From an uncultured Eubacteriales bacterium (lineage in GTDB: Bacteria; Bacillota; Clostridia; Lachnospirales; CAG-274): a stretch of DNA of 8,507 nucleotides. Position 1 is the first letter of the stretch; each line of letters opens with the position of its first letter. The notes beneath the pieces were generated by a model, which worked only from the letters and a program-made list of their open reading frames with translations, was not told the origin of the DNA and did not search any database. Of this stretch, positions 1 to 6,000 are shown piece by piece. A program made the translations under genes and the position numbers. The stretch spans positions 1 through 8,507 of the forward strand of contig CABUWB010000067.1 in the NCBI GenBank assembly GCA_902495025.1, read 5' to 3'.

Positions 1-297
1 AAAATCAGCCTCCAGCACACCGTTTTGTACATTTACAAGGCTTTTATATGAGGCATATACCTCCCTGTAAAGACTTATGCGCCCATTGTCGCACAAAAGC
101 CTTACAAACGCTGCTATACCCCTGTTAAAAATCTTATCTATAACCCTGTGCTTTTCTGCGGCAGTTACCGTAGGGTTATCAAGCGCAGAGTAAAGCTCGG
201 GACAGTTATCCAGCTTTGATTTAAAATCCTCGCAGTCCTCGCTGCTTATATTAAGCTGAAAAAGGACTGCCGCATATTCATCGGCAATATATGTCAA
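1..297 (-). CDS. atpH: F-type ATP synthase delta subunit (partial, N-terminal 99 residues)
   Basis: This is the delta (OSCP-type) subunit of the F1F0 ATP synthase peripheral stalk, which clamps the top of F1 to the b subunits. Only the N-terminal 99 codons are present; the reading frame stays open to base 1. The translation starts M-T-Y-I-A-D-E-Y-A-A-V-L-F-Q. It contains the family pattern of an L-x-N-P turn (residues 39-42) followed by E-K-H-R-V-I-D-K-I-F, then F-V-R-L-L-C-D-N-G-R (64-73). Start choice: an in-frame TGA lies 9 bases upstream of a TTG at 297-295, and the 99 codons contain no ATG, so TTG is the only sensible start. The TTG overlaps the atpF stop (TTGA), with AGGTGA as a Shine-Dalgarno sequence inside the end of atpF, which implies translational coupling. 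Recognition rests on family pattern and operon position. Confidence 0.88.
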   Translation of the reverse strand, partial: MTYIADEYAAVLFQLNISSEDCEDFKSKLDNCPELYSALDNPTVTAAEKHRVIDKIFNRGIAAFVRLLCDNGRISLYREVYASYKSLVNVQNGVLEADF

Positions 298-779
298 TTT
301 GCCTCACCTGCCTCTGTAAGGAAGTCATCAATCAGCTTTTTATCCTCCGCAGAGCCTGTATTTTTCTGTGCCACCTTGGCGGCTGCCGCAAGCGCAAGGG
401 ATGCAATTTCGCTCCTTGCTCCTCTTAAAGCCTTTTCCTTTTCGGCAGCAGCGGATACCTCTGCGTCCTTTATCAGCTTTTGTGCCTCCTTTGCCGCATC
501 GGCAAGTCTTGACTCATACTCCTTTTCGCCCCTGCTCTTTGCGTCCTTTATAATAGACGCAGCCTCACTTTTTGCATCCTCAAGCCTTGATTCATACTCC
601 GCTTTCAGCTCATTTGCCTTATTTCTTGTAATCTCCGCCTCCTCAACGGACTGGCGGATAAGCCTTTCCCTTTTTTCCATTATGGCATTAACGGGACCAA
701 ACAGAAACTTTTTCATCAGCAGAAAGAGCACAATTATATTAATTATCTCAAATACAACATTTATGTCCAGATTAAGCAT
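294..779 (-). CDS. atpF: F-type ATP synthase subunit b
   Basis: This is the F0 subunit b, which forms the peripheral stalk linking the membrane a subunit to F1. At 161 residues it has normal length. It has one N-terminal membrane helix (about residues 7-27, ending before the family-typical F-x-x-P-V, here F-G-P-V at 27-30). A long, highly charged Ala/Glu/Lys-rich helix follows, which would form the stalk coiled coil (about 34-135). Inside this helix a block recurs at a 26-residue spacing: YESRL at 62-66 and again at 88-92, each followed by an Ala/Glu-rich stretch ending in I-K-D-A. The start has a good ribosome site, AAGGAG, 9-10 bases upstream. It lies 18 bp downstream of atpE and overlaps atpH by 4 bases, so it belongs to the same transcript. 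Confidence 0.95.
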   Translation of the reverse strand: MLNLDINVVFEIINIIVLFLLMKKFLFGPVNAIMEKRERLIRQSVEEAEITRNKANELKAEYESRLEDAKSEAASIIKDAKSRGEKEYESRLADAAKEAQKLIKDAEVSAAAEKEKALRGARSEIASLALAAAAKVAQKNTGSAEDKKLIDDFLTEAGEAN

Positions 780-797
780 AACAGCTCACTCCTTACA

Positions 798-1013
798 TTA
801 TTTTGAAAGACACATAATTGCCACAATCAGACCGTAAATGGCTGTTGACTCTGCAAGAGCGCCGCCGAGAATTAAAAGCTTCATAATTTTACCGTCAGCC
901 TCGGGCTGTCTTGCTACGGCGTCTACTGCCTTAGAGGTTGCAAGACCTATACCTATACCTGCACCTGCGCCTGTAAATACCGCAATTGCTGCGGCAAGTG
1001 TTGTTAATGACAT
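798..1013 (-). CDS. atpE: F-type ATP synthase subunit c (ring proteolipid)
   Basis: This is the rotor-ring proteolipid that carries the coupling ion across F0. At 71 residues it is a short but normal two-helix hairpin. Helix 1 has the glycine ladder G-A-G-A-G-I-G-I-G (15-23) used for tight ring packing. The polar loop is R-Q-P-E-A (35-39). Helix 2 carries the essential carboxylate E55 in A-L-A-E-S-T-A-I-Y-G. S56, T57 and Y60 match residues of the sodium site in Ilyobacter-type c rings. The helix-1 position that is Gln in those rings is Ile22 here, so the full sodium signature is not present. An AAAGGAGAT ribosome site sits 6-7 bases before ATG, stronger than anything at atpB, which fits the need for many c copies per complex. 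Confidence 0.97.
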   Translation of the reverse strand: MSLTTLAAAIAVFTGAGAGIGIGLATSKAVDAVARQPEADGKIMKLLILGGALAESTAIYGLIVAIMCLSK

Positions 1014-1055
1014 AATAACATCTCCTTTAATTTAATCCTTTAATAATTCTTTTAA

Positions 1056-1796
1056 TCAGTCCCCTATTGACTCGCTTGTAAACAGCGAGGTAAGCAGGAC
1101 AAAAACATAAGCCTGAATAAGTCCGTCAAATATATCAAAATATAAGCTCAACGGAATTGGCAGTAAAAGCGGAGCCTCAAACTTAACCAGCTCCATAATA
1201 ATAAAGCCGCCCAGAATGTTGCCGAAAAGTCGCAGACAGAGCGAAAGAGGTCTTAGCGCAATCTCCATTACGTTAAGAAAAACCATAAAGCTCAAAGGCT
1301 CGGTAAAGCTTTTAAGCCAGCCGCCAACACCCCTTGCCCTTATGCCCGATATTTCAATAAGAGCTATGCTCATTAAAGCAAGGGCACAGGTAACATTAAG
1401 GTCCTTTGTGGGCGGTGTAATGCCTATAATACCTATGGTATTTGTGCAGGCAAGATATAAAAGCACCGTACCTATAAACGGTATATATGCTTTACCGCCG
1501 CTGCCCACAAGTCCGCCTATTAAATTGTTGATAAAGCTCACAATGCCTTCTGCCGCAAGCTGCCTTTTGCCCGCAGGCACAAGCTGAAGATTGCGTGTAA
1601 GTATAAAAGCGGCAAGCGTAAGCACCGCCATTATAACCCACGTAACAACAATTGAGCTATGCACCGCCAGACCGCCGAAAAGCGGTATTTCAAAGGCCGT
1701 TTCATTGCTTAAAAGGCTGTCAAGCTCCTTTGCAAATGCTTCCGTAAAGCTCACCTCCGCATTTTTTATTTTGATGTACGAAACTTTTATGGGCAT
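1056..1796 (-). CDS. atpB: F-type ATP synthase subunit a
   Basis: This is the stator subunit a of F0, which forms the ion half-channels against the c ring. The 246-residue protein is strongly hydrophobic. The diagnostic segment is R-P-L-S-L-C-L-R-L-F-G-N (182-193); R189 is the essential stator arginine, matching E. coli R210. The C-terminal helix D-I-F-D-G-L-I-Q-A-Y-V-F (221-232) is also typical, with Q228 facing the channel. Membrane helices fall roughly at 48-68, 103-127, 134-152, 166-205 and 210-240. The start is the weakest point: ATG at 1796 is preceded by eight T residues and no Shine-Dalgarno sequence, and the only GGAGG-like stretch is inside codons 13-15. The first 30 or so residues are not the usual a-subunit N-terminus, so the true start may differ. 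It is the first gene of the operon; no atpI precedes it. Confidence 0.95.
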   Translation of the reverse strand: MPIKVSYIKIKNAEVSFTEAFAKELDSLLSNETAFEIPLFGGLAVHSSIVVTWVIMAVLTLAAFILTRNLQLVPAGKRQLAAEGIVSFINNLIGGLVGSGGKAYIPFIGTVLLYLACTNTIGIIGITPPTKDLNVTCALALMSIALIEISGIRARGVGGWLKSFTEPLSFMVFLNVMEIALRPLSLCLRLFGNILGGFIIMELVKFEAPLLLPIPLSLYFDIFDGLIQAYVFVLLTSLFTSESIGD

Positions 1797-1924
1797 AAAA
1801 AAAACCCATAGGAGGGCTGCAATGGGAGAACACTATGTTTGTCCCCTATTTTATGCTCGATGTCCGTCATCATTGACAAAAGCCAAACATATAAAACGTA
1901 TGATATATCTTTGACTTCCTACAT

Positions 1925-1953
1925 ATTTTATAGCTGACCCGATAATTTGTCAA
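1925..1953 (-). promoter_or_regulatory. Main promoter of the atp operon
   Basis: On the minus strand this reads TTGACA (bases 1948-1953), a 17-bp spacer, then TAAAAT (1925-1930). The -35 is a perfect sigma-A box at ideal spacing. The bases upstream of the -35 are rich in T/A runs that could act as an UP element. The predicted start of transcription is near 1918, giving a leader of about 120 nt before atpB. Confidence 0.75.
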
Positions 1954-2125
1954 ACCAAAAAAAACGCAATATTTTTAAAAAAAATTAGGATAACTTAATT
2001 GTTTTTTATTTGTCAAGTCAAACATTTTTATAAAAAACAGCAAAATATAACAATAAAATATTAGAAACAGAAAAAATTACGGCAATTTTTAACAATAAGC
2101 AGGCGCAAATCTTCAAAACAACATA

Positions 2126-2181
2126 CCAAACAAAAAACTCCGTTTGGATACATTCACTAAAAACGTATATCCAAACGGAGT
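2126..2181 (-). terminator. Rho-independent terminator of the PAS/GGDEF/GAF gene
   Basis: A perfect 14-bp inverted repeat, ACTCCGTTTGGATA at 2137-2150 and its complement at 2168-2181, is separated by a 17-base loop. On the minus strand the stem is followed by TTTTTTGTTT. It begins about 10 bases after the stop codon of the gene ending at 2191, so it should end that transcript before the atp promoter. Confidence 0.9.
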
Positions 2182-2190
2182 AAGTATGTA

Positions 2191-3978
2191 CTAAAGCAGC
2201 AGTCCGCCAACCATTCTGCTGACTATACCAAAATACTGGGTGTCCTCTTCAGTCCAGTTACGTATGGACTCCTCCATATCAAAGGTCATAATACCGATGA
2301 TGCGGTCATCTCTGCGTATTATACCCTGTACTGTTGCGTAAATATTATGCTCTAACAGCTTATCATGAATTATAGGTACATAATATCCGTTATACTGCAC
2401 ATTATTTTCCCAGAAAACATCCTTTTCATTAAAACGTGCCTGTGCCTTGCTGTCCCTCATATAAGAGGCATTATCCATAGGCAGTGAGTAGCTGCCCCAG
2501 CGTTTAACCGCATCAAAATTATCACCTGCATAAAGACTTATACCTTTAAGACAGTATGCATCTATAATTGTGTTCATAAAATCATCAACAGCAGATACGC
2601 CCTGCGTAACAAGAGCTGTCATACCATCTCTCATAAGCTGGTAGCGCCTAATATCCCCTGCAAATTTATGCGTGGTGGCAATAGCTTCGGTATATTCCTC
2701 ATTTTCGGTATAGAGGTCAATTTCGCCATGCAGCTCCTCTTTATAAATTATGTATCTCTTTTTACCCTTTTTCTTTGCTATATAAAGACCCCTGTCAGCC
2801 TTTTTAAAGAGCAGGTCAAAGTCCTGTCCGTTACGTGGATATTCCGACACGCCTATTGAGCAGGAGAGATTAAAGCCATCAAATTTATCCTTAAAACAGC
2901 TTTCCACATTATTACAGATAGAGGCTAAAATTGCCCTTAAATCACCCTCACCGCCCAAATCATAGAGCACAAGGAAATATTCATCACCGCCAAAGCGACC
3001 TACCCAGCCGTTCTGCTTAACGTCCATTTTAAGTATTTCAGCAATTCTTTTAATAACCTTATCACCGAGCATATGCCCGTAGGTATCATTTACCATTTTA
3101 AAATTATCAAGGTCAAGCATAACAAAGAAAACCTGCTCATGCTTTTTTTCCGCTATTGCGGTACGTGCAATATCAAGTATGGCACTTTTATTTAAAAGCC
3201 CTGTCATCATATCCAGCTTATTTATTACGGACATATCAGCAGATGTATTTTTATCACATGAGCATATACTGCCTGCAACAACCACCTTGCCCTCACTTAA
3301 AACAGTGGATTTGCCTTTAATAACAATGCTTTCCTTTTCGGCATTTTTCAAAAACGGATTCTGGCTGAATGTATATTCAAAATAGCTTTCACCTTTTTTT
3401 AATGACTCAACGAGCATGGAGAACTTGTCTGCATCCTCCCCTTGTAAAGCCGAAATGCTTTTAATCTCATCAATAGATGACGTAAAAACCGCTTCCTCAG
3501 CCGCAGCACGCAGCTCAAACACATTAAAAAGCCTTGAGCCTGAATCGTATTCAAAAATCAGCCCTGTCTGATTTTCCAGTATACTTTTATATTTTATTGC
3601 TTTAAACTCCAAATCATATATATAATCATGCGAGTTTACAATATCAATAAGCTCAATGGAGTATGGGCAGCCCGATATATTATTTTCATCAAGTGCAGTA
3701 ATTTTAAGTGAAACACACCGGTTCTGGCCGTCAGCACGTATTATCTGCGTCTGCATATAGATATTATCACCGACAGATATTTCCGCAAGTCTATTCTTTA
3801 AAGACTCCGCCTCCTGCTCACTTATCAGGTTATAAAAGCACTCATGACCACGCATGATACCAAGAAAACGGCAAAAATTCTCCTTAGTAAGTACAAGGTT
3901 CATATCCTTATCGGCAAAAGCAAGCGCCTTGTTAATATTTATTTTTTGTGGTGTATACTCGTGAAAACGTGCTTCCAT
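2191..3978 (-). CDS. Soluble PAS/GGDEF/GAF protein, probable diguanylate cyclase
   Basis: This is a 595-residue cytoplasmic signalling protein with no signal peptide or membrane helix. Residues 1-115 and about 125-245 look like two PAS-type sensor folds, though sequence support is weak. The GGDEF domain spans about 252-412 and has D-M-M-T-G-L-L-N (256-263), metal-binding D289 in D-L-D-N-F-K, N297 and D306 for guanine contact, the signature G-G-D-E-Y (330-334), and S-I-G-V-S with a later A-D-R-G-L-Y-I-A-K-K. All residues needed for c-di-GMP synthesis appear present; Tyr replaces the usual Phe of GGDEF. The RxxD inhibitory site five residues before the signature is missing (K-Q-N-G instead). 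Residues about 445-595 resemble a GAF domain, ending in the family-like W-T-E-E-D (575-579). A sensor placed after the cyclase is less common. The start has GGAG about 10 bases upstream. Its ligands are unknown. Confidence 0.88.
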   Translation of the reverse strand: MEARFHEYTPQKININKALAFADKDMNLVLTKENFCRFLGIMRGHECFYNLISEQEAESLKNRLAEISVGDNIYMQTQIIRADGQNRCVSLKITALDENNISGCPYSIELIDIVNSHDYIYDLEFKAIKYKSILENQTGLIFEYDSGSRLFNVFELRAAAEEAVFTSSIDEIKSISALQGEDADKFSMLVESLKKGESYFEYTFSQNPFLKNAEKESIVIKGKSTVLSEGKVVVAGSICSCDKNTSADMSVINKLDMMTGLLNKSAILDIARTAIAEKKHEQVFFVMLDLDNFKMVNDTYGHMLGDKVIKRIAEILKMDVKQNGWVGRFGGDEYFLVLYDLGGEGDLRAILASICNNVESCFKDKFDGFNLSCSIGVSEYPRNGQDFDLLFKKADRGLYIAKKKGKKRYIIYKEELHGEIDLYTENEEYTEAIATTHKFAGDIRRYQLMRDGMTALVTQGVSAVDDFMNTIIDAYCLKGISLYAGDNFDAVKRWGSYSLPMDNASYMRDSKAQARFNEKDVFWENNVQYNGYYVPIIHDKLLEHNIYATVQGIIRRDDRIIGIMTFDMEESIRNWTEEDTQYFGIVSRMVGGLLL

Positions 3979-4043
3979 ACGCTCATCGCTCCATATTGCA
4001 GTTTATAATAAAAAGTAATGTTAAAACAATACACTATTTTTAC

Positions 4044-4072
4044 ATTATATAATATAATGCACCAATATACAA
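4044..4072 (-). promoter_or_regulatory. Promoter candidate for the PAS/GGDEF/GAF gene
   Basis: On the minus strand this reads TTGTAT (4067-4072), 17 bp, then TATAAT (4044-4049), a perfect -10 with ideal spacing. A 17-bp palindrome, CATTATAT-A-ATATAATG (4043-4059), lies over the -10 box and could be an operator. A second, weaker candidate is closer to the gene: TTGTTT (4024-4029), 16 bp, TATAAA (4002-4007). No terminator is visible between the perR-like gene and this promoter, so read-through from 4117 is also possible. Confidence 0.55.
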
Positions 4073-4116
4073 GTTAAAAAACGATTAAAAATACGAGTTC
4101 ACAAAAAGTTTATATT

Positions 4117-4542
4117 TCAGCCCTCTCCGCCTTTTCTGCACTCTCCGCACAGTCCAAAGAAATATGTCTGCTCACTCTCAATTTCATAACCTGTGTCTTT
4201 TTCCACACCTAATACCGTATTCCTTGCAATAACCTCGCCGAAATAATCGGCAACACTATGGCACTTTCTGCATACAATATGAGCATGGCGGCTTGTGTTT
4301 GCATCGTACCTGAATGAATCCTCACCTGCATTAAGCTCCATAACAAGCCCTGCGTCCCTTAAAGAGGCAAGCGTTTTGTACACCGTTGCAAGGCTCATAT
4401 TAGGGTAAGTCGGGTGCAGATAGTTATAAATTGTTTCAGCAGAGGGATGCTCAACAGTTGACATAAGATAGCCATAAATTGCAAGCCTCTGCGGTGTTAC
4501 CTTAAGATTGTTTTGCCTCAGATTGGTAATTAAGTCGTCCAT
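4117..4542 (-). CDS. perR: Fur-family metalloregulator, PerR-like peroxide-sensing repressor
   Basis: This 141-residue protein has the Fur-family fold. The N-terminal winged helix includes V-T-P-Q-R (15-19) and the recognition helix P-N-M-S-L-A-T-V-Y-K-T-L (47-58). The C-terminal part is the metal-binding dimerisation domain. Two CxxC pairs, C91/C94 and C132/C135, would hold structural zinc. The regulatory site residues of Bacillus subtilis PerR (H37, D85, H91, H93, D104) align with H32, D80, H86, H88 and D99. Asp rather than Glu at the last position favours PerR, which senses peroxide by iron-catalysed His oxidation, over iron-sensing Fur. That distinction is inference, because some Fur proteins share it. 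The ribosome site is AAGGGG, 8-9 bases before ATG. It is divergent from the SPFH operon and likely autoregulated through the palindrome over its -10. Confidence 0.82.
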   Translation of the reverse strand: MDDLITNLRQNNLKVTPQRLAIYGYLMSTVEHPSAETIYNYLHPTYPNMSLATVYKTLASLRDAGLVMELNAGEDSFRYDANTSRHAHIVCRKCHSVADYFGEVIARNTVLGVEKDTGYEIESEQTYFFGLCGECRKGGEG

Positions 4543-4580
4543 AAAAAATCCCCTTCTTATCAGTCATAATTAAACAATAC

Positions 4581-4619
4581 TTATTATTAAATAATAATAT
4601 ATTTTGTCAGACAAGTCAA
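4581..4619 (-). promoter_or_regulatory. Promoter and probable operator of the PerR-like gene
   Basis: On the minus strand the promoter is TTGACT (4614-4619), a 17-bp spacer, then TATTAT (4591-4596). A perfect 8-1-8 palindrome, TTATTATT-A-AATAATAA (4581-4597), covers the -10 box and the expected start of transcription. Fur-family proteins bind AT-rich 7-1-7 type palindromes, so this is a good candidate for negative autoregulation. The half-site is not the textbook PerR half-site TTATAAT, so the match is in geometry rather than exact sequence. Confidence 0.7.
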
Positions 4620-4657
4620 CATAATTTGTTAAATTTGTTTTAAATATGCGATTTTCA

Positions 4658-4686
4658 TTGAAAATAAATAACCAATATGCTATTAT
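4658..4686 (+). promoter_or_regulatory. Promoter of the SPFH/Tim44 operon
   Basis: TTGAAA (4658-4663), a 17-bp spacer and TATTAT (4681-4686) form a good sigma-A promoter. Transcription should start near 4693, about 32 bases before the ATG. A small inverted repeat, ATGTA-AA-TACAT (4691-4702), lies on the predicted start site and could be an operator. The strong ribosome site AGGAGG at 4712-4717 sits 7 bases before the start codon at 4725. Confidence 0.7.
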
Positions 4687-4724
4687 TATGATGTAAATAC
4701 ATATTAAATTCAGGAGGATACTAT

Positions 4725-5987
4725 ATGGGATTAATAAAATCGGCACTGTCTGCAATTAACACTACACTTGCAGACCAGTGGAAGGAATACATCTACTGCG
4801 ACAGCCTTGACAGCGACACACTCGTCCAAAAGGGCATCGTGCGTGTAACAGGAGGCAGCAACACACAGCGCAGCAGCAACATTATTTCAGACGGCAGCAA
4901 AATTGCCGTTAACGAGGGTCAGTTTATGATTATTGTTGAAAACGGCAAAATCGTAGACTTTACCTCAGAGCCGGGCGCATATATCTATAACACAGGTACA
5001 GAGCCATCACTTTTTGACAGCGGCTTTACAGGGCTTAAAGAGAGCTTTAAAAAGGTATGCAAGCGGTTTACCTTTGGCGGTCAGCCCGAAAATGACCAAA
5101 GAGTTTATTTTATTAATACCAAGGAAATTATTAACAACAAAATAGGCATAGGCAATGTGCCTTTCAGGGACAGCGAATTTAACTTTACTGTTAAGATTAT
5201 GGGCTACGGCACATACTCCTATAAAATTACTGACCCTGTTATGTTTTACACCAACCTTTGTGCAAACGTAACAGACAGCTATAAGAGAACTGAAATTGAG
5301 GACCAGCTCCGTTCCGAGGTACAGGAGAGCTTACAGCCTGCCCTTGGCAGAATTGCATTAAAGGGTATATCTTATGACCAGCTCCCACTTTACACAAAGG
5401 AGATTGGCGATGAGGTAAATAAGGACCTCACCTCTGACTGGACGGTACTCAGGGGTATATCGGTTGTTTCTGTTGCCTTTGCCTCAATCACTGTTGATGA
5501 GGAAAGCGCAGCCAAAATTAACCAATTCCAGGAATCCAGAGTTTACTCAAACCCACAAATGCTTGCATCAAGGCTTGGTACATCACAGGCTAACGCAATG
5601 GAAACAGCTGCAGGCAACTCCGCAGGTGCAATGCAGGGCTTTTTAGGTATGGGTATGGCAATGCAGCAGGGCGGCACAAATGCAGCACAGATAATGGGTA
5701 TGGCACAGAATAATGCCGCTGCCGCACCTTCCACACCTTCCACACCTTCCACACCTTCCGCAAACACCTGGAAATGTGAATGTGGCTGCGAAAACACAGG
5801 TAAATTCTGCTCAGAGTGTGGTAAGCCAAAGCCTGCCGGTGAGTGGGTATGCGAGTGCGGCACAGCAAACACAGGCAAGTTCTGCTCTGAATGCGGCAAA
5901 CCAAAGCCTGCGGGCGAATGGGTATGTGAGTGCGGCACAGTAAACACAGGCAAATTCTGCTCCGAATGTGGTAAAAGTGCAAACTAA
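4725..5987 (+). CDS. SPFH-domain protein with three C-terminal zinc ribbons (YdjI-like)
   Basis: This 420-residue protein opens with the conserved start of a Firmicutes SPFH family (L-A-D-Q-W-K-E-Y-I-Y-C-D at 15-26), related to B. subtilis YdjI and annotated in many genomes as virion-core-like. The SPFH (stomatin/flotillin-like) core covers about 25-270 and includes A-V-N-E-G-Q (61-66), F-T-F-G-G (115-119) and I-T-D-P-V-M-F-Y-T-N (168-177). A Gln/Ala/Met/Gly-rich linker (about 275-335) and a Thr-Pro-Ser repeat (335-345) follow. Three zinc ribbons at an exact 25-residue period end the protein, with Cys quartets 351/353/362/365, 376/378/387/390 and 401/403/412/415. No membrane helix is seen, so membrane contact would be peripheral. 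YdjI helps recruit the phage-shock protein PspA to membranes; a similar role here is inference. It is the first gene of an operon with the Tim44-like gene 13 bp downstream. Confidence 0.9.
   Translation: MGLIKSALSAINTTLADQWKEYIYCDSLDSDTLVQKGIVRVTGGSNTQRSSNIISDGSKIAVNEGQFMIIVENGKIVDFTSEPGAYIYNTGTEPSLFDSGFTGLKESFKKVCKRFTFGGQPENDQRVYFINTKEIINNKIGIGNVPFRDSEFNFTVKIMGYGTYSYKITDPVMFYTNLCANVTDSYKRTEIEDQLRSEVQESLQPALGRIALKGISYDQLPLYTKEIGDEVNKDLTSDWTVLRGISVVSVAFASITVDEESAAKINQFQESRVYSNPQMLASRLGTSQANAMETAAGNSAGAMQGFLGMGMAMQQGGTNAAQIMGMAQNNAAAAPSTPSTPSTPSANTWKCECGCENTGKFCSECGKPKPAGEWVCECGTANTGKFCSECGKPKPAGEWVCECGTVNTGKFCSECGKSAN
5727..5762 (+). repeat. 9-bp tandem repeat encoding Thr-Pro-Ser linker
   Basis: Three copies of CCTTCCACA followed by the variant CCTTCCGCA encode a P-S-T linker between the SPFH core and the zinc ribbons. 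The copies are identical at DNA level, so the array is likely to vary in copy number by slippage. Copy changes would stay in frame and alter only linker length. Confidence 0.85.
5769..5983 (+). repeat. 75-bp tandem repeats encoding three zinc ribbons
   Basis: The DNA encoding W-x-C-x-C-G...G-K-F-C-S-E-C-G-K repeats every 75 bp, with Cys codons starting at 5775, 5850 and 5925. Copies 2 and 3 are nearly identical in protein (they differ at one residue before the end) but differ at several synonymous sites. The joint K-P-K-P-A-G-E-W occurs twice. Copy 1 has an extra Cys (C355). This points to internal duplication followed by purifying selection on the protein. Confidence 0.9.
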
Positions 5988-6000
5988 AAAGAGGTAAAAC

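Larger units (their letters stand above)
1797..2190. other. Intergenic region: atp promoter/leader and terminator of the cyclase gene
   Basis: This 394-bp AT-rich gap contains no convincing gene. From right to left on the minus strand it holds the terminator of the PAS/GGDEF gene (2126-2181), a second, weaker promoter candidate (TGTCAA at 2011-2016 and AGGATA at 1987-1992, read as TTGACA-18-TATCCT on minus), the main atp promoter (1925-1953) and an untranslated leader of about 120 nt ending at the atpB ATG. The leader contains a 28-codon open frame without a ribosome site (1787-1873). It also has a CCCAT/ATGGG inverted repeat directly followed by eight T residues. An atpI gene, often first in atp operons, is absent here. 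Confidence 0.75.

Noticed and set aside
376..837. Long open frame on the plus strand opposite atpF
   Set aside because: It is antisense to a clear gene, has no ribosome site, and its Ala/Ser-rich translation is the mirror of the Ala-rich coiled coil.
4117..4542. Calling the regulator Fur or Zur
   Set aside because: Asp at the D104-equivalent position and the full PerR ligand set favour PerR, although sequence alone cannot prove the ligand.
4570..4755. 61-codon minus-strand frame across the perR/SPFH spacer
   Set aside because: It overlaps two good promoters and the SPFH start, and its Ile/Tyr-rich content reflects AT-rich DNA.
5543..5982. Two open frames on the minus strand with His/Cys-rich repeats opposite the zinc ribbons
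   Set aside because: They are shadows of the 75-bp repeats; the periodicity comes from the plus-strand gene, and they have no start signals.
5769..5983. Repeats considered as a possible CRISPR-like array
   Set aside because: The 75-bp units are in frame, encode Cys quartets, and have no variable spacers.
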